A stretch of DNA of 64,000 nucleotides from an uncultured Bacteroidales bacterium (GCA_944323445.1 CALUSM010000002.1:36467-100466), one strand, 5' to 3'; positions 24,295 through 33,353 are shown, counted from the stretch's first letter. Translations and numbers: made by a program. Notes: generated by a model not told the origin, from the letters alone.

Positions 24295-24807
24295 TCAGAA
24301 CCGTATGCCCAGCCCGATGCCGCTTGGCTGCGCCCCAAGGGACAGCTGCGGGACGTATGCCGTCCGGGGAGAGTATCCTTCCGCTGCTTTTTTGAGCCGG
24401 GCATTGGCTATGCAGAAGAGCGGGATGCTGGTCAGCAGCAATGCTGCGCCGGGAACTGCGAAAGCAGAGGCAAAAGAGACTCCTATTAAGTAGGGTACCC
24501 AGCTGTTGGAGCGGTGGAGCAGATTGTCGAGGGACAGCGCGAATATAGTTATGCCGATGGCTCCCAGACCTCCTCCTATGCTGCTTACGATGACGCCTGC
24601 CTTGTACAGATGTCTTCCACTGGAATACATTCCGTACATGTCCTCACTGAGAAGCGACATGGCGGCAGCCTGGCTCAGTCTGGTCCCGTCATCAGTGTAC
24701 AGGTGGCCGGCCCTGCGCTCCAGGGACTGCGGGACTCCGTCGATATACTGCGCCCGGGCTGTTACGGAGAGCAGTACGAGAATGGTCAGAGTTAAGATTT
24801 TTTTCAT
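24295..24807 (-). CDS. Small exported protein with two hydrophobic segments, unknown function
   Basis: 170 residues. It begins with a signal peptide (LTLTILVLLSVTARAQ). A central region has two hydrophobic stretches (VIVSSIGGGLGAIGITIFAL, YLIGVSFASAFAVPGAALLL), and the C-terminal end (LSLGAQPSGIGLGIRF) could be a strand. The stretch RLSQAAAMSLLSEDMYGMYSSG is typical of a Bacteroidales family of uncharacterised exported proteins. No enzyme motif. The third gene of a small run with two lipoproteins, 21 bases after the previous gene. Confidence 0.65.
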   Translation of the reverse strand: MKKILTLTILVLLSVTARAQYIDGVPQSLERRAGHLYTDDGTRLSQAAAMSLLSEDMYGMYSSGRHLYKAGVIVSSIGGGLGAIGITIFALSLDNLLHRSNSWVPYLIGVSFASAFAVPGAALLLTSIPLFCIANARLKKAAEGYSPRTAYVPQLSLGAQPSGIGLGIRF

Positions 24808-24828
24808 TGTCGGATAAGTTTTTAGTGG

Positions 24829-25311
24829 TTATTTGTCACCGGGACGGCTTATCCATGAGTCATCTACGGAGTCCGGATTCAGGATGTAGAGCCACGATTC
24901 GGTATGCTCTTCATTGTTTGAACTGTATGTCCAGTTGTCCATATTCCAGAAGTGCATGTTCATGGCAACCTCCTCGTTGGGGTATGGCTTGGGGTGGCGT
25001 TCGGGGTGAAACTTATACAGTGTGTCGTAGCTGGTATTCAAAATGACCAAGGTGTCAGGGTGGTACAAATTGGAGAAGCTGTCCTCTAATGCATAAAGAA
25101 ATCCTCCTCCTATGCCTTCATCTTGGAATATGCATCCCGTGCCCCCGTTTGGAATATAAACATTGGATATCTCTGAGCTGTCGGACCTCATAACGATTAT
25201 GTCTTCGCCGAGTCGGTTTTCTATATACCATGAGGAGTAGTAGTAGGGGTCACAGGCCCCCAGTATTGCGATGCTGATTATTACGGCTGAAAGTGTATAT
25301 ATTCTTTTCAT
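24829..25311 (-). CDS. Lipoprotein of unknown function
   Basis: 160 residues starting with a textbook lipoprotein signal (lipobox LGAC, lipidated C20, followed by DPYYYSS). The mature protein is rich in Tyr, Asn and Asp, without recognisable domain; segments YIENRLGEDIIVMRSDS and LVILNTSYDTLYKF look beta-rich. The base composition is visibly lower in GC than neighbouring genes. ATG at 25311 begins the signal peptide; an upstream in-frame extension would overlap the preceding small gene. Confidence 0.75.
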   Translation of the reverse strand: MKRIYTLSAVIISIAILGACDPYYYSSWYIENRLGEDIIVMRSDSSEISNVYIPNGGTGCIFQDEGIGGGFLYALEDSFSNLYHPDTLVILNTSYDTLYKFHPERHPKPYPNEEVAMNMHFWNMDNWTYSSNNEEHTESWLYILNPDSVDDSWISRPGDK

Positions 25312-25333
25312 GGTTGGAGGATTAAAATAGCAG

Positions 25334-25516
25334 TTATTGTTTTTCTCCCAAAACCATCGGTGTGGAACTTTGAGCAGAGGGAACTCCTTGTGATGATTTG
25401 GTGACGGAGCTTTCATCAGGACTGTCTGCCGGTCCGCTCAGGATGGATTCGGAACAGGAGAACGTCAGTGCGCAGCAGATGGCGGCGGCAATGGAGATAA
25501 TGGTAATTTTTTTCAT
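25334..25516 (-). CDS. Very small predicted lipoprotein
   Basis: 60 residues: a signal peptide (ITIISIAAAICCALTFS) with a Cys at 21 followed by a short Ser/Pro/Glu-rich tail (SESILSGPADSPDE). That would leave a lipidated peptide of about 40 residues. It lies 22 bases ahead of the next lipoprotein gene. It is supported only by the signal peptide and position; it could also be a spurious frame. Confidence 0.55.
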   Translation of the reverse strand: MKKITIISIAAAICCALTFSCSESILSGPADSPDESSVTKSSQGVPSAQSSTPMVLGEKQ

Positions 25517-25551
25517 ATAGTATTAGGGTAAAGTTATGCTACATAACTTAG

Positions 25552-25559
25552 CAAAAATA
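25552..25559 (-). promoter_or_regulatory. Possible -7 box of the small lipoprotein run
   Basis: TATTTTTG on the minus strand matches TAnnTTTG, 36 bases before the ATG at 25516. No TTTG at the proper -33 distance, so support is weak. Confidence 0.35.
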
Positions 25560-25595
25560 AAGTGAAAATCAAAAATTTCAGCACCGGCAATCCAT

Positions 25596-26435
25596 TTACT
25601 GAGCAACGAAACGGTAGACAATTTCTCCGACCTGGCGTTCCTGAGCGTCTTGTGAAGCTGTGAAACGGGAGCCGGAGGCAGCTCTCAAGGCATAATCCCT
25701 GAGGCACTGGTCCGGCGAGGATACGGCTTCGATGATTTTGACCCCCGTTACATATCCTTTGCGGTTGACAATGATGCTTACGGATACATCACCGCCTCCC
25801 ATGCATTTGTAGGCCGGTACGGGCAGGTTCATGGCCTTTCGTCCTTCGAGGGTGTAAGAGATGACGGACGGTCCCTGATAAGCTTCGGTTTCCTTGCCGC
25901 CGTCCTCTTTGTAGACTGATACCTGGTCTTCGGATGATGACGCCTCCTCGACTTCCCTACGGGACCGGTCCAGCCGCTCCTGGAGTTCGCGGGCCTCCTT
26001 GTAGATGTCCTCAGGATGATCGTGACGGTCATCCCTCAGCGGTTCAGACGCGTCTACGGCAACATTGCGTATGGATCGGGCGCTCTGGTTGCGGGAGGCA
26101 TTGAGCAGTGCGTCCAGTTCTGCCTCAATTTCCTCGCTCACGCTTTCCTGCATCTGTGCCCTGGCCTCCCTGGCTTCCTGGGCTTCCTGCTCGGAAAAGT
26201 CTATGAGGAATGAGGTATCCCTTACCAGCTGGGTGTGTATCGACCAGCTCAGCAGGACGATGATCAGGAGCAGGTGTACGATGAGTGTGAGGTACAGCCC
26301 TGCCTTGTCATCGGTATCTACGCGGAGATACTTCAGCAGGGGCCTGAGCCAGGAGTTGATCCTGGACAGCGGGCCCCTGCGCAGCTTCTCGGTGAGCGGC
26401 CGGATGCGGTCAGCTATTTTTGAGATGATTTTCAA
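25596..26435 (-). CDS. TonB-like C-terminal domain protein with one membrane anchor
   Basis: 279 residues: a basic cytoplasmic N-terminus (1-45), one membrane helix (about 47-65, LYLTLIVHLLLIIVLLSW), a charged periplasmic linker rich in Glu/Arg coiled coil (about 80-180), and a C-terminal TonB-like domain (GGGDVSVSIIVNRKGYVTGVKIIEAV, shown by GDVSVSIIVNRKGYV). It may transmit energy to outer-membrane receptors or act as a TonB-related scaffold. The start codon is TTG at 26433-26435: the frame has a stop 9 bases upstream and no ATG before the membrane helix. The first 26 bases overlap the end of udk. ExbB/ExbD genes lie 4 kb upstream in a separate operon. Confidence 0.78.
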   Translation of the reverse strand: MKIISKIADRIRPLTEKLRRGPLSRINSWLRPLLKYLRVDTDDKAGLYLTLIVHLLLIIVLLSWSIHTQLVRDTSFLIDFSEQEAQEAREARAQMQESVSEEIEAELDALLNASRNQSARSIRNVAVDASEPLRDDRHDHPEDIYKEARELQERLDRSRREVEEASSSEDQVSVYKEDGGKETEAYQGPSVISYTLEGRKAMNLPVPAYKCMGGGDVSVSIIVNRKGYVTGVKIIEAVSSPDQCLRDYALRAASGSRFTASQDAQERQVGEIVYRFVAQ

Positions 26436-27030
26436 TGGTGGCTATGAGCATGTCTATGCCCACCTGATTGTGCCCGCCCTGGGGCAGTATCAGGTCGGCG
26501 TATCTCTTGGTGGGCTCTATGAACTGCAGATGCATGGGCTTGAGTACTCTCTCGTAGCGCTCGATGACCTTGCCCACGTCACGGCCTCTCTCGATGATGT
26601 CGCGGGAGATGACCCTGACTAAGCGGTCGTCCGGGTCGGCGTCCACATACACCAGGATGTCCAGCATGCTGCGCAGCCTTGAGTCTGTGAAAATCAGGAT
26701 GCCCTCCACCAGTATGATATCGGCGGGATGGACAGTCACGGTCTCGGTGGCCGAGCGTGTGCAGGTCAGGTAGGAGTAGACGGGCTGCTTCACCGTCCTG
26801 CCGTGCTGCAGCTCGTCGAGCTGCTCTATGAGCAGGTCGAAGTCGATGGCGTTCGGATGGTCGAAGTTGATTTTCTGCCGGTCCTCCAGCAGGGGAATGT
26901 CGCTGTTGTCCTTGTAGTAGGAGTCCTGGGGGACAACAACGACCTCTCCTCTCTTGAAGTGTTCCGAGATCTTCTGGACCACTGTGGTCTTGCCTGAGCC
27001 AGTGCCGCCGGCTATACCGATAGTAAGCAT
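26410..27030 (-). CDS. udk: Uridine kinase
   Basis: Phosphorylates uridine and cytidine to the monophosphates in pyrimidine salvage. 206 residues, standard length. Walker A is IAGGTGSGKTT (about 5-15). PQDSYYKD, the NFDHPNAIDFDLL nucleoside-binding segment, and the lid region RVISRDIIERGRD follow, all uridine kinase family marks. It follows asnS by 11 bases. Confidence 0.97.
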   Translation of the reverse strand: MLTIGIAGGTGSGKTTVVQKISEHFKRGEVVVVPQDSYYKDNSDIPLLEDRQKINFDHPNAIDFDLLIEQLDELQHGRTVKQPVYSYLTCTRSATETVTVHPADIILVEGILIFTDSRLRSMLDILVYVDADPDDRLVRVISRDIIERGRDVGKVIERYERVLKPMHLQFIEPTKRYADLILPQGGHNQVGIDMLIATIENHLKNS

Positions 27031-27041
27031 GGTGCCGGTCT

Positions 27042-28436
27042 TTAGAATTCTGCGGACTTGGGTGTCCTAGGGAAGGGAATGACGTCACGGATGTTGCTCA
27101 TGCCGGTGACGAAGAGGAGCAGGCGCTCGAAGCCCAGTCCGAAGCCGCTGTGGGGAGCTGTGCCGAAACGGCGGGTGTCGAGGTACCACCACAGGTTGGT
27201 CATGTCCATGTGCAGCTCGTCGATACGGGCCATCAGCTTGTCATAGGACTCTTCCCTCTGCGAGCCTCCGATAATCTCGCCGATCTTCGGAAAGAGCACG
27301 TCCATTCCGCGTACGGTCTTGCCGTCATCGTTCTGCTTCATGTAGAAGGCCTTGATGTCCTTAGGGTAGTCGGTGAGGATGACGGGTTTGCCGAAGTGCT
27401 GCTCGACCAGGTAGCGCTCGTGCTCGCTCTGCAGGTCCACGCCCCACGATACGGGATACTCGAACTTGACTCCGGACTTGGTGAGGATGTCCACGGCCTC
27501 GGTGTAGGTGGTGCGGACGAAGTCGGTGTTCACTACGCCCTTGAGTCTCTCTATGAGGCCTTTGTCTATCATGTTGTTGAGGAAGATGAGGTCGTCCATG
27601 CAGTGCTCCAGCGCGTACCTTACGAGGTACTTGATAAAGTCCTCCGCCAGGTCCATGTTGTCCTCTATCTCGTAGAAGGCCATTTCGGGCTCTACCATCC
27701 AGAACTCGGCCAGGTGGCGGGGAGTGTTGGAGTTCTCGGCCCTGAATGTAGGTCCGAATGTGTAGATCTCGCCCAGGGCCATCGCTCCGAGCTCACCCTC
27801 GAGCTGACCGCTGACGGTCAGGTTTGTATGGCGGCCGAAGAAGTCCTGCGACCAGTCCACCTTTCCTTCCGGAGTGCGGGGAGGATTGCTCACGTCGAGG
27901 GTAGTCACCTGGAACATAGCGCCTGCACCCTCAGCGTCCGATGCTGTGATGAGGGGTGTGTGGAGGTAGTAGAACCCCTTGTCGTTGAAGTATTTGTGAA
28001 TGGCGTATGCCATGGCGTGGCGGATTCTCAGCACGGCTCCGAAGGTGTTGGTGCGGGGACGCAGGTGTGCGATTTCGCGCAGGAACTCCATGCTGTGACC
28101 CTTCTTCTGGAGAGGGTACTTCTCGGGGTCTGCAGTGCCGTAGACCTGGATGGAGGTTGCCTGGATCTCCACTTTCTGACCGCTGCCGATGGATTCTACG
28201 AGCTTTCCGGTTACGGCGATGCAGGCGCCGGTGGTGATGTCCTTGAAGGTCTCGTCCGGAGTGAAAGTAGCCATGTCGCAGACGATCTGTATGTTGTTGA
28301 TGGTCGAACCGTCGTTGAGGGCGATGAAGGTGATGTTCTTGTTGCCTCTTTTGGTCCTTACCCAGCCCTTGGCCAGAACTTCCTGGCCCGGAGTCTCCTT
28401 GAGGAGGGCTGCTATCTTCTGTCTTTTGAGTGTCAT
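27042..28436 (-). CDS. asnS: Asparaginyl-tRNA synthetase
   Basis: Class IIb aminoacyl-tRNA synthetase charging tRNA-Asn. 464 residues. It has the N-terminal OB-fold anticodon domain ([20 protein letters not shown]) and the catalytic core with motif 2 [21 protein letters not shown] and motif 3 [23 protein letters not shown] and the NTRR-like motif in this order identify AsnRS rather than AspRS. The ATG at 28436 ([12 protein letters not shown]) is chosen; the frame extends further upstream but lacks family similarity there and would overlap the phosphatase gene. Confidence 0.96.
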   Translation of the reverse strand: MTLKRQKIAALLKETPGQEVLAKGWVRTKRGNKNITFIALNDGSTINNIQIVCDMATFTPDETFKDITTGACIAVTGKLVESIGSGQKVEIQATSIQVYGTADPEKYPLQKKGHSMEFLREIAHLRPRTNTFGAVLRIRHAMAYAIHKYFNDKGFYYLHTPLITASDAEGAGAMFQVTTLDVSNPPRTPEGKVDWSQDFFGRHTNLTVSGQLEGELGAMALGEIYTFGPTFRAENSNTPRHLAEFWMVEPEMAFYEIEDNMDLAEDFIKYLVRYALEHCMDDLIFLNNMIDKGLIERLKGVVNTDFVRTTYTEAVDILTKSGVKFEYPVSWGVDLQSEHERYLVEQHFGKPVILTDYPKDIKAFYMKQNDDGKTVRGMDVLFPKIGEIIGGSQREESYDKLMARIDELHMDMTNLWWYLDTRRFGTAPHSGFGLGFERLLLFVTGMSNIRDVIPFPRTPKSAEF

Positions 28437-28455
28437 TGTCGTGTATATCGTATTT

Positions 28456-29658
28456 TTAGAATTCAACTCCCATTGCCTCGCATATCCTCTTGGGTATGTC
28501 GGTGTTGTCCATTCTTCCGGAGAACAGGCCGCTGCCCGCGCCGATGGCGAAGACAGGCACGTTGGCTGCTGAGTGGTCGCCGGTGGTCCAGCCGATATGG
28601 GTCTCATGCGAGATTTCGTTCATGCGTTCCCTCTCTTCCTCGGAAACTTTGTCCTTCGAGCAGCTGATCTCCTCGAGTTTGTCGAAGTACAGGTTATAGC
28701 CTTTCTCCCAGCTCAGGGTAAGGCCGCCGGTCTCGTGGTCAGCGGTGACTACGATGAGGGTCTCGTCGGGGTGCTCATTGTAGAATCTGACTGCCTCTGC
28801 TACTGCGTCCGAGAGGCTGAGTGTCTCCATGATCACGGCCTTGGTGTCGTTGCCGTGGCTGGCCCAGTCTATCCTGCCGCCCTCGGACATTACGAAGAAG
28901 CCTTCTCCATCCTCCTCGTAGAGGAAATCGATGGATGCCCTGACGAGGTCGGCCTGAGTCATGTCATCCTCTTTCATATCTATGGCGTAGGGCAGCTCGG
29001 TCCTGAGCCGTCCGTCTTTCTGCAGGAGCATCATTTTCTGTGCTCCGTCTTTCTTGGCTGCGAAGTCATCCATGCCCTCTGCGATCACGTAGCCTCCCTT
29101 CTCGATGGCCTCGTATACTGATACTCTGTCCTCATCATCTCCGGTGCTCTCTATCGCACCGCCTCCTGCGAAGAACTCGAACTCCGATGCAGGTATCTCG
29201 GATGCTATCTCGTAATAGTTGCCCCTGTTCACGTTATGTCCGTAAAATGCTGCGGGTGTCGCGTGGTTGATGCCTACCGTCGAGGATATGCCTACCTTAT
29301 AACCCGCATCGTGTATCTTGTACGATATGCTCTCCAGGGCTGTCGAGTCGGGCCCTGTTGCCAGCATACCGTTCTTGGTCTTGCTGCCGGTCGAAAGGGC
29401 TGTTCCTGCAGCGGCCGAGTCAGTAATCAGGTTGGACTCGGAATGTGTCACCGCCCAGCCGAGGACGGGGAATGCGGAAAAGGACAGCGGTCTGCTGTCG
29501 AATACGTCCTGGGTGTATCCCAGCCAGTACTCGGTAAGGGAAACATGATTGAAACCCATGCCGTCACCGATGAAATAGAATACGTATTTTGCCTTCTGCT
29601 GCGCGGAAGCAACCAGGGGAAGCAGGAGGATCAGGGTGAGAAGTGAGAACTTTTTCAT
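28456..29658 (-). CDS. Alkaline phosphatase
   Basis: 400 residues with a signal peptide ([14 protein letters not shown]), so periplasmic. The PhoA-type metal and nucleophile motifs are present: FIGDGMG with D32, [13 protein letters not shown] with the nucleophile S81, WASHGND and VTADHETGG, the Zn/Mg ligand motifs. It releases phosphate from organic esters. It is smaller than E. coli PhoA and matches the Bacteroidota type. It precedes asnS by 19 bases, an unusual pairing. No phosphate-box was recognised upstream. Confidence 0.93.
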   Translation of the reverse strand: MKKFSLLTLILLLPLVASAQQKAKYVFYFIGDGMGFNHVSLTEYWLGYTQDVFDSRPLSFSAFPVLGWAVTHSESNLITDSAAAGTALSTGSKTKNGMLATGPDSTALESISYKIHDAGYKVGISSTVGINHATPAAFYGHNVNRGNYYEIASEIPASEFEFFAGGGAIESTGDDEDRVSVYEAIEKGGYVIAEGMDDFAAKKDGAQKMMLLQKDGRLRTELPYAIDMKEDDMTQADLVRASIDFLYEEDGEGFFVMSEGGRIDWASHGNDTKAVIMETLSLSDAVAEAVRFYNEHPDETLIVVTADHETGGLTLSWEKGYNLYFDKLEEISCSKDKVSEEERERMNEISHETHIGWTTGDHSAANVPVFAIGAGSGLFSGRMDNTDIPKRICEAMGVEF

Positions 29659-29684
29659 TACTCTGTGTTACAATAAGTTATTTT

Positions 29685-29724
29685 GTTAAAAATGGGTGTC
29701 CCACTATGCATGAGGCACCCATTT
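29685..29724 (-). terminator. Terminator of the exbB-exbD operon
   Basis: An 11-base stem, AAATGGGTGTC (29690-29700) with GGCACCCATTT (29714-29724, ending A-T rich), with one G-T pair and a 13-base loop. On the minus strand it is followed by a T-run (TTTTTAAC), 20 bases after the last exbD stop codon. Confidence 0.8.
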
Positions 29725-29744
29725 CTCAATCTGAGCAGTAAGAT

Positions 29745-30224
29745 TTAGTTTGCTGCTGCGGGAGCAGTCTTTCTTGCTGCGTACATTATCTTCAGTGCGG
29801 AGCAGCGGCGGAGCTCCTGCTTAACCTCGGTGACGATACCCATACGGGTGCCCTCGTCGATTTTAAGAGAGATGCTCATCAGCTCGCGGTCAACCTCACT
29901 CAGGGCCTCACGTTCAGCAGCAACGAAGTCACTGATATCCTTTACGGTCCTGAAGGAGTCGTTGAGCTGGATACGGGAGTCCGTACCGTACTCTTTCTGA
30001 TACTGCAGGGAGGGAGTACCGATGAAGATGTAGGAGGCGAGGTCCTTTCTTTCGAGCTTGGTGGCCTCGGTAGCCTCAGGCAGCTTCACATTCACCATAC
30101 GGTCAGTCTGACGCATACTGGTGGAGACCATGAAGAACATGAGGATCATGAACACGATGTCCGGGAGGGATGCCGTGTTGATACCGGGTGTTCCTTTGTC
30201 TCCTTTTCTCAGGAATTTTGCCAT
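29745..30224 (-). CDS. exbD: ExbD/TolR-family biopolymer transport protein (second copy)
   Basis: 159 residues. One N-terminal membrane helix (about 25-42, LPDIVFMILMFFMVS) with the essential Asp in LPDIVF, then a periplasmic domain ending in IKIMYAARKTAP-type strands. Part of the proton-driven ExbB/ExbD motor that energises TonB. Last gene of the four-gene operon, 13 bases after the first exbD copy, with an AAGGAGGA ribosome-binding site. Confidence 0.92.
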   Translation of the reverse strand: MAKFLRKGDKGTPGINTASLPDIVFMILMFFMVSTSMRQTDRMVNVKLPEATEATKLERKDLASYIFIGTPSLQYQKEYGTDSRIQLNDSFRTVKDISDFVAAEREALSEVDRELMSISLKIDEGTRMGIVTEVKQELRRCSALKIMYAARKTAPAAAN

Positions 30225-30237
30225 TGTATAGTCCTCC

Positions 30238-30819
30238 TTATTGTTTAGTTACATCCAAAGGTTCTGCCTCAGAGAGACGGTTGGGGATAGCCTCGCGGAC
30301 GATATCCTGCTTGTCGACAGGAAGGTCGTTGTAGACTGCACCAAAGTGTGCCATTGAAAAATCATCCCTGACCTTATTGATGGCTCTCACAATCACGTCC
30401 GTAATCTCGATGTATTTGCTGTAGAGACTCTGACGGTCATTCTGGAGGGATATCACACCTTCAGATACCGGGTATTCTCCGAAGCCTTCGATATTCTTCA
30501 CGGTCTTCGAGGGAAGATCCGAACGGTCGTTGGGGTTGGTGAGGAACTCAATAATAATCTCTTCAAGCTGTGCATCCGAAAGAATAACTTGTCCGCCTGC
30601 CATAACGCCGTTCCTGGAGTTGATCTTCACGTCGAGCATGTTTCGACGGTTCACCTTCAAGTCCTCCAGCTGAGCGTTCTCGGGAGGCATAGGGGGGAGA
30701 CGGCGGGCCAGACCGGTTTCGGGGTCCATCGTACTCACCATCAGGAAGAAGATCAGCATGAGGAACGAGATGTCCGCCATGGAACCTCCGTTTATTTCAG
30801 GTGTTTTCTTAGATGCCAT
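30238..30819 (-). CDS. exbD: ExbD/TolR-family biopolymer transport protein (first copy)
   Basis: 193 residues. The motor helix (about 12-30, MADISFLMLIFFLMVS) has the proton-carrying Asp in MADISF. The segment after the helix (DPETGLARRLPPMP) is a Pro-rich turn typical of this Bacteroidota ExbD type, and the periplasmic domain is longer than in the second copy. Two different ExbD copies in one operon suggest a mixed motor. It lies 6 bases after the 155-residue membrane protein. Confidence 0.92.
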   Translation of the reverse strand: MASKKTPEINGGSMADISFLMLIFFLMVSTMDPETGLARRLPPMPPENAQLEDLKVNRRNMLDVKINSRNGVMAGGQVILSDAQLEEIIIEFLTNPNDRSDLPSKTVKNIEGFGEYPVSEGVISLQNDRQSLYSKYIEITDVIVRAINKVRDDFSMAHFGAVYNDLPVDKQDIVREAIPNRLSEAEPLDVTKQ

Positions 30820-30825
30820 AATTGA

Positions 30826-31293
30826 TTAACCTCTATTTTTAATAAGATTTCTTACGCTGCCCCATACTAAGGCAAGTAAAGCGATGACAACTAATGCGTA
30901 GCTCAGGTTGAGCAGCGTATCGGTCATTTTCAGAGTACCGTGTGAGGGCTGTACTTCCATGTTCACAGCGATGGGATCACCGCTGGCAAGCAGGTAGGAG
31001 AGGCCGATAAGCACAACGGCTATCAGCAGCAGAATACCTGTCCTCTTGAGAGACTTCTTGTTACCTGCCATATTGATGATCGAAAGCACCACGACAAGCA
31101 CAATCGCTGCAATCACCAGTGCATAGGCCCAGAAGAGCACTATATCCAGCATACCGGTGGTGGCGAGAGCCTCAGCCTCGTTGGCTACTGTGTAGAGTCC
31201 TGTGTTCGAGTTGTAGATGAAGAACACTACCAGACCAATCAACGAGATGACCAGCAGACAGATTTCTAATATTTTTGTAAATTTACTAGTCAT
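30826..31293 (-). CDS. Small membrane protein of the ExbB/ExbD operon, unknown function
   Basis: 155 residues with about four hydrophobic helices (ILEICLLVISLIGLVVFFIY, ALVIAAIVLVVVLSI, ILLLIAVVLIGLSYLLA, YALVVIALLALVWG). No known motif. Its constant place between ExbB and ExbD genes in Bacteroidota suggests an accessory part of the motor, as an inference from context. 20 bases after exbB. Confidence 0.7.
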   Translation of the reverse strand: MTSKFTKILEICLLVISLIGLVVFFIYNSNTGLYTVANEAEALATTGMLDIVLFWAYALVIAAIVLVVVLSIINMAGNKKSLKRTGILLLIAVVLIGLSYLLASGDPIAVNMEVQPSHGTLKMTDTLLNLSYALVVIALLALVWGSVRNLIKNRG

Positions 31294-31313
31294 GAGATTG
31301 TTAATTGATTACT

Positions 31314-32108
31314 TTACTTGTTCTGATATTTTACAATCATATCTACGAGGGAGATGGAAGCGTCTTCCATGGAGAGGACGATACCGTCAACCTTGGCGAT
31401 AAGGTAGTTGTAAAGTATCTGAAGGATGATGGCGACGATCAGACCGCCGACGGTGGTAATCAGGGCGACTTTCATACCTCCTGCAACGAGGGTCGGGCTG
31501 ATATCACCTGCTCTCTGAATCTCATCGAATGCCTGAATCATACCGATCACAGTTCCCATAAATCCGAGCATAGGTGCGATAGCGATGAAGAGGGTTACCC
31601 AGGAGAGACCGCCCTCAAGCTGTCCCATCTGTACAGAGCCGTAGGATGTGATGGATTTCTCAACCTCCTCTACTCCCTTGTCATAGCGGAGCAGACCCTG
31701 ATAGAAGATGGATGCAACAGGACCGCGGGTATTGCGGCAAACGTCCTTAGCTGCTTCTACACCACCGTTGTTCAGAGCGTCCTCAACTTTCTTGAGAAGC
31801 TTCTCGGTGTTGGTGCTGGCCAAGTTCAGGTAAATAATCCTCTCGATGGCAACGGCAAGACCGAATACGAGGCAGGCGATGATGGTGGCCATGAAGCCGG
31901 CGCCACCCTCGATGAAGAGCCTCTTGATTTCCTGATGCATGGGAGCCTCAGCGGGAGCTTCCTCTACGACAGCCTCGGCTGCGGGCTCCAGGGCTGCCTG
32001 TTCGGTTGACTCTGCAGTTGCGGTGGAGTCTCCGTCCTGCGCAGATGCGTATTGTGCAGTGAAAGTCATGAGACCCATAACTGCCAAAAACATGAAGATT
32101 TTTTTCAT
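31314..32108 (-). CDS. exbB: ExbB/TolQ/MotA-family proton channel protein with a signal peptide
   Basis: 264 residues. Signal peptide (MKKIFMFLAVMG to ASA-Q), then an Ala/Glu-rich periplasmic linker (about 25-58), then three membrane helices with the cytoplasmic loop. The channel part has the family pattern GAGFMATIIACLVFGLAVAIERI, shortened here to the core pieces ATIIACLVFGLAV and AIERI, followed by helix segments LGFMGTVIGMIQAF and VGGLIVAIILQI. First gene of the operon and the main proton-path subunit of the TonB motor. An N-terminal signal peptide before an ExbB is a Bacteroidota trait. Confidence 0.93.
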   Translation of the reverse strand: MKKIFMFLAVMGLMTFTAQYASAQDGDSTATAESTEQAALEPAAEAVVEEAPAEAPMHQEIKRLFIEGGAGFMATIIACLVFGLAVAIERIIYLNLASTNTEKLLKKVEDALNNGGVEAAKDVCRNTRGPVASIFYQGLLRYDKGVEEVEKSITSYGSVQMGQLEGGLSWVTLFIAIAPMLGFMGTVIGMIQAFDEIQRAGDISPTLVAGGMKVALITTVGGLIVAIILQILYNYLIAKVDGIVLSMEDASISLVDMIVKYQNK

Positions 32109-32167
32109 ACAATTTTTGATTAGTTATTAAACAAGTTTTTAATGAGTTTTTTCAATCAGCTATTTTG

Positions 32168-32255
32168 CGGAGAGGGCGGGATTCGAACCCGCGAAACCCT
32201 TTTGGAGTTTACGCACTTTCCAGGCGCGCGCCTTCGACCACTCGGCCACCTCTCC
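32168..32255 (-). tRNA. tRNA-Ser (anticodon GGA)
   Basis: The 88-base cloverleaf read on the minus strand has acceptor GGAGAGG / CCTCTCC, a D arm with GCCGAGTGG, an anticodon loop CTGGAAA giving GGA, a long variable arm typical of serine tRNA (AAACTCCAAAAGGGTTT), and T arm GGGTTCGAATCCC. The CCA end is not encoded. It lies 41 bases after the ansA gene. Confidence 0.95.
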
Positions 32256-32296
32256 AAGAAAACACCGCCAAAATTAGGAATTATTTTTCATAAAAT

Positions 32297-33337
32297 CTAC
32301 ATTTCTGTGAGTTCTCCTCTAATATTTTTTTTGAGAAAATAAACAACTTCCTTGTTATCAGTGTATTGGCCTAGTAAAAAAAATAACTTGGCAACTGCCG
32401 CCTCAGTGGTGCTGTCGCCGCCTCCGGTAACGCCGATGTTTTTAAGGGATTTGCCGGTGGAATAGGCGTCCATGTCTACTCTTCCGGCCAGGCACTGGGT
32501 GATGTTCAGGACGATCAGTCCCCTGTCTATCGCTTTCTTGATGCAGTCCGTGAACCATCTGCCGGACGGTGCGTTGCCGGAACCGTATGTCTCAAGGATG
32601 ATTGCGCGTATCCCGGGTATGCTCACCAGGGAGTCAAGTATCTCCCGGCTCATTCCAGGGATAACCTTGATTATGAGGACGGACGGATCCAGGCTGTACA
32701 CCGGCTTGAGCGGCTGGTTCCAGTCCTTGGGGTATCGTATAAAGGCAGTGTTGAACCTGATGTGTATGCCGGCTTCGGCAAGTACGGGGTAGTTGGCGGA
32801 GCGGAAGGCCCGGAAATTTTCCGCCGTGTATTTTGTGGTTCGGTTGCCTCTGTAGAGCTGGCTCTCGAAATAGATGCAGACCTCCGGCACCATCGGATGC
32901 CCGTCCGCGTCCTTTGATGCGGCTATCTCTATGGAGGAGATGAGGTTCTCCTTGCCGTCCGTGCGCAGCATGCCGATGGGCAGCTGACTGCCGGTGAACA
33001 CTACGGGTTTGGTGATGTCTCCCAGCATGAAGCTCAGGGCCGAGGCTGAGAATGACATTGTGTCTGTACCGTGAAGTATCACGAATCCGTCGTAGTTGCA
33101 GTAATGTTCCTCGATCAGGCGGGTGAGTCTCTTCCAAAACTCGATGTCAACGTCCGAGGAGTCGATGACGGGATCGAAGGAGTAGGTGTCGATCCTGTAT
33201 CCGAATTTCTTGAGTTCCGGCATTTCCTCCAGAATCTGGGAGAAGTCGAAGGGCCTGAGATCGAAGGATACGGGGTCCTGCTTCATTCCTATGGTGCCGC
33301 CTGTGTAGACCAGCAGTATGGATGTCTTGTCGCTCAT
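32297..33337 (-). CDS. ansA: Type I L-asparaginase
   Basis: Hydrolyses L-asparagine to aspartate and ammonia. 346 residues, no signal peptide, so cytosolic. Two catalytic Thr sites are clear: TGGTIGM (T12/T15) and HGTDTMSFSA (T91, D92). ETYGSGNAP and VTGGGDSTTEAAVAK fit the type I family. It is the last gene of dprA-tatD-ansA, 16 bases after tatD. tRNA-Ser follows. Confidence 0.95.
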   Translation of the reverse strand: MSDKTSILLVYTGGTIGMKQDPVSFDLRPFDFSQILEEMPELKKFGYRIDTYSFDPVIDSSDVDIEFWKRLTRLIEEHYCNYDGFVILHGTDTMSFSASALSFMLGDITKPVVFTGSQLPIGMLRTDGKENLISSIEIAASKDADGHPMVPEVCIYFESQLYRGNRTTKYTAENFRAFRSANYPVLAEAGIHIRFNTAFIRYPKDWNQPLKPVYSLDPSVLIIKVIPGMSREILDSLVSIPGIRAIILETYGSGNAPSGRWFTDCIKKAIDRGLIVLNITQCLAGRVDMDAYSTGKSLKNIGVTGGGDSTTEAAVAKLFFLLGQYTDNKEVVYFLKKNIRGELTEM

Positions 33338-33353
33338 GTCGTGCAGTGTAAGT

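Noticed and set aside
27150..28667. A 505-codon open frame on the plus strand opposite asnS
   Set aside because: asnS carries all class II synthetase motifs; the opposite frame is a shadow.
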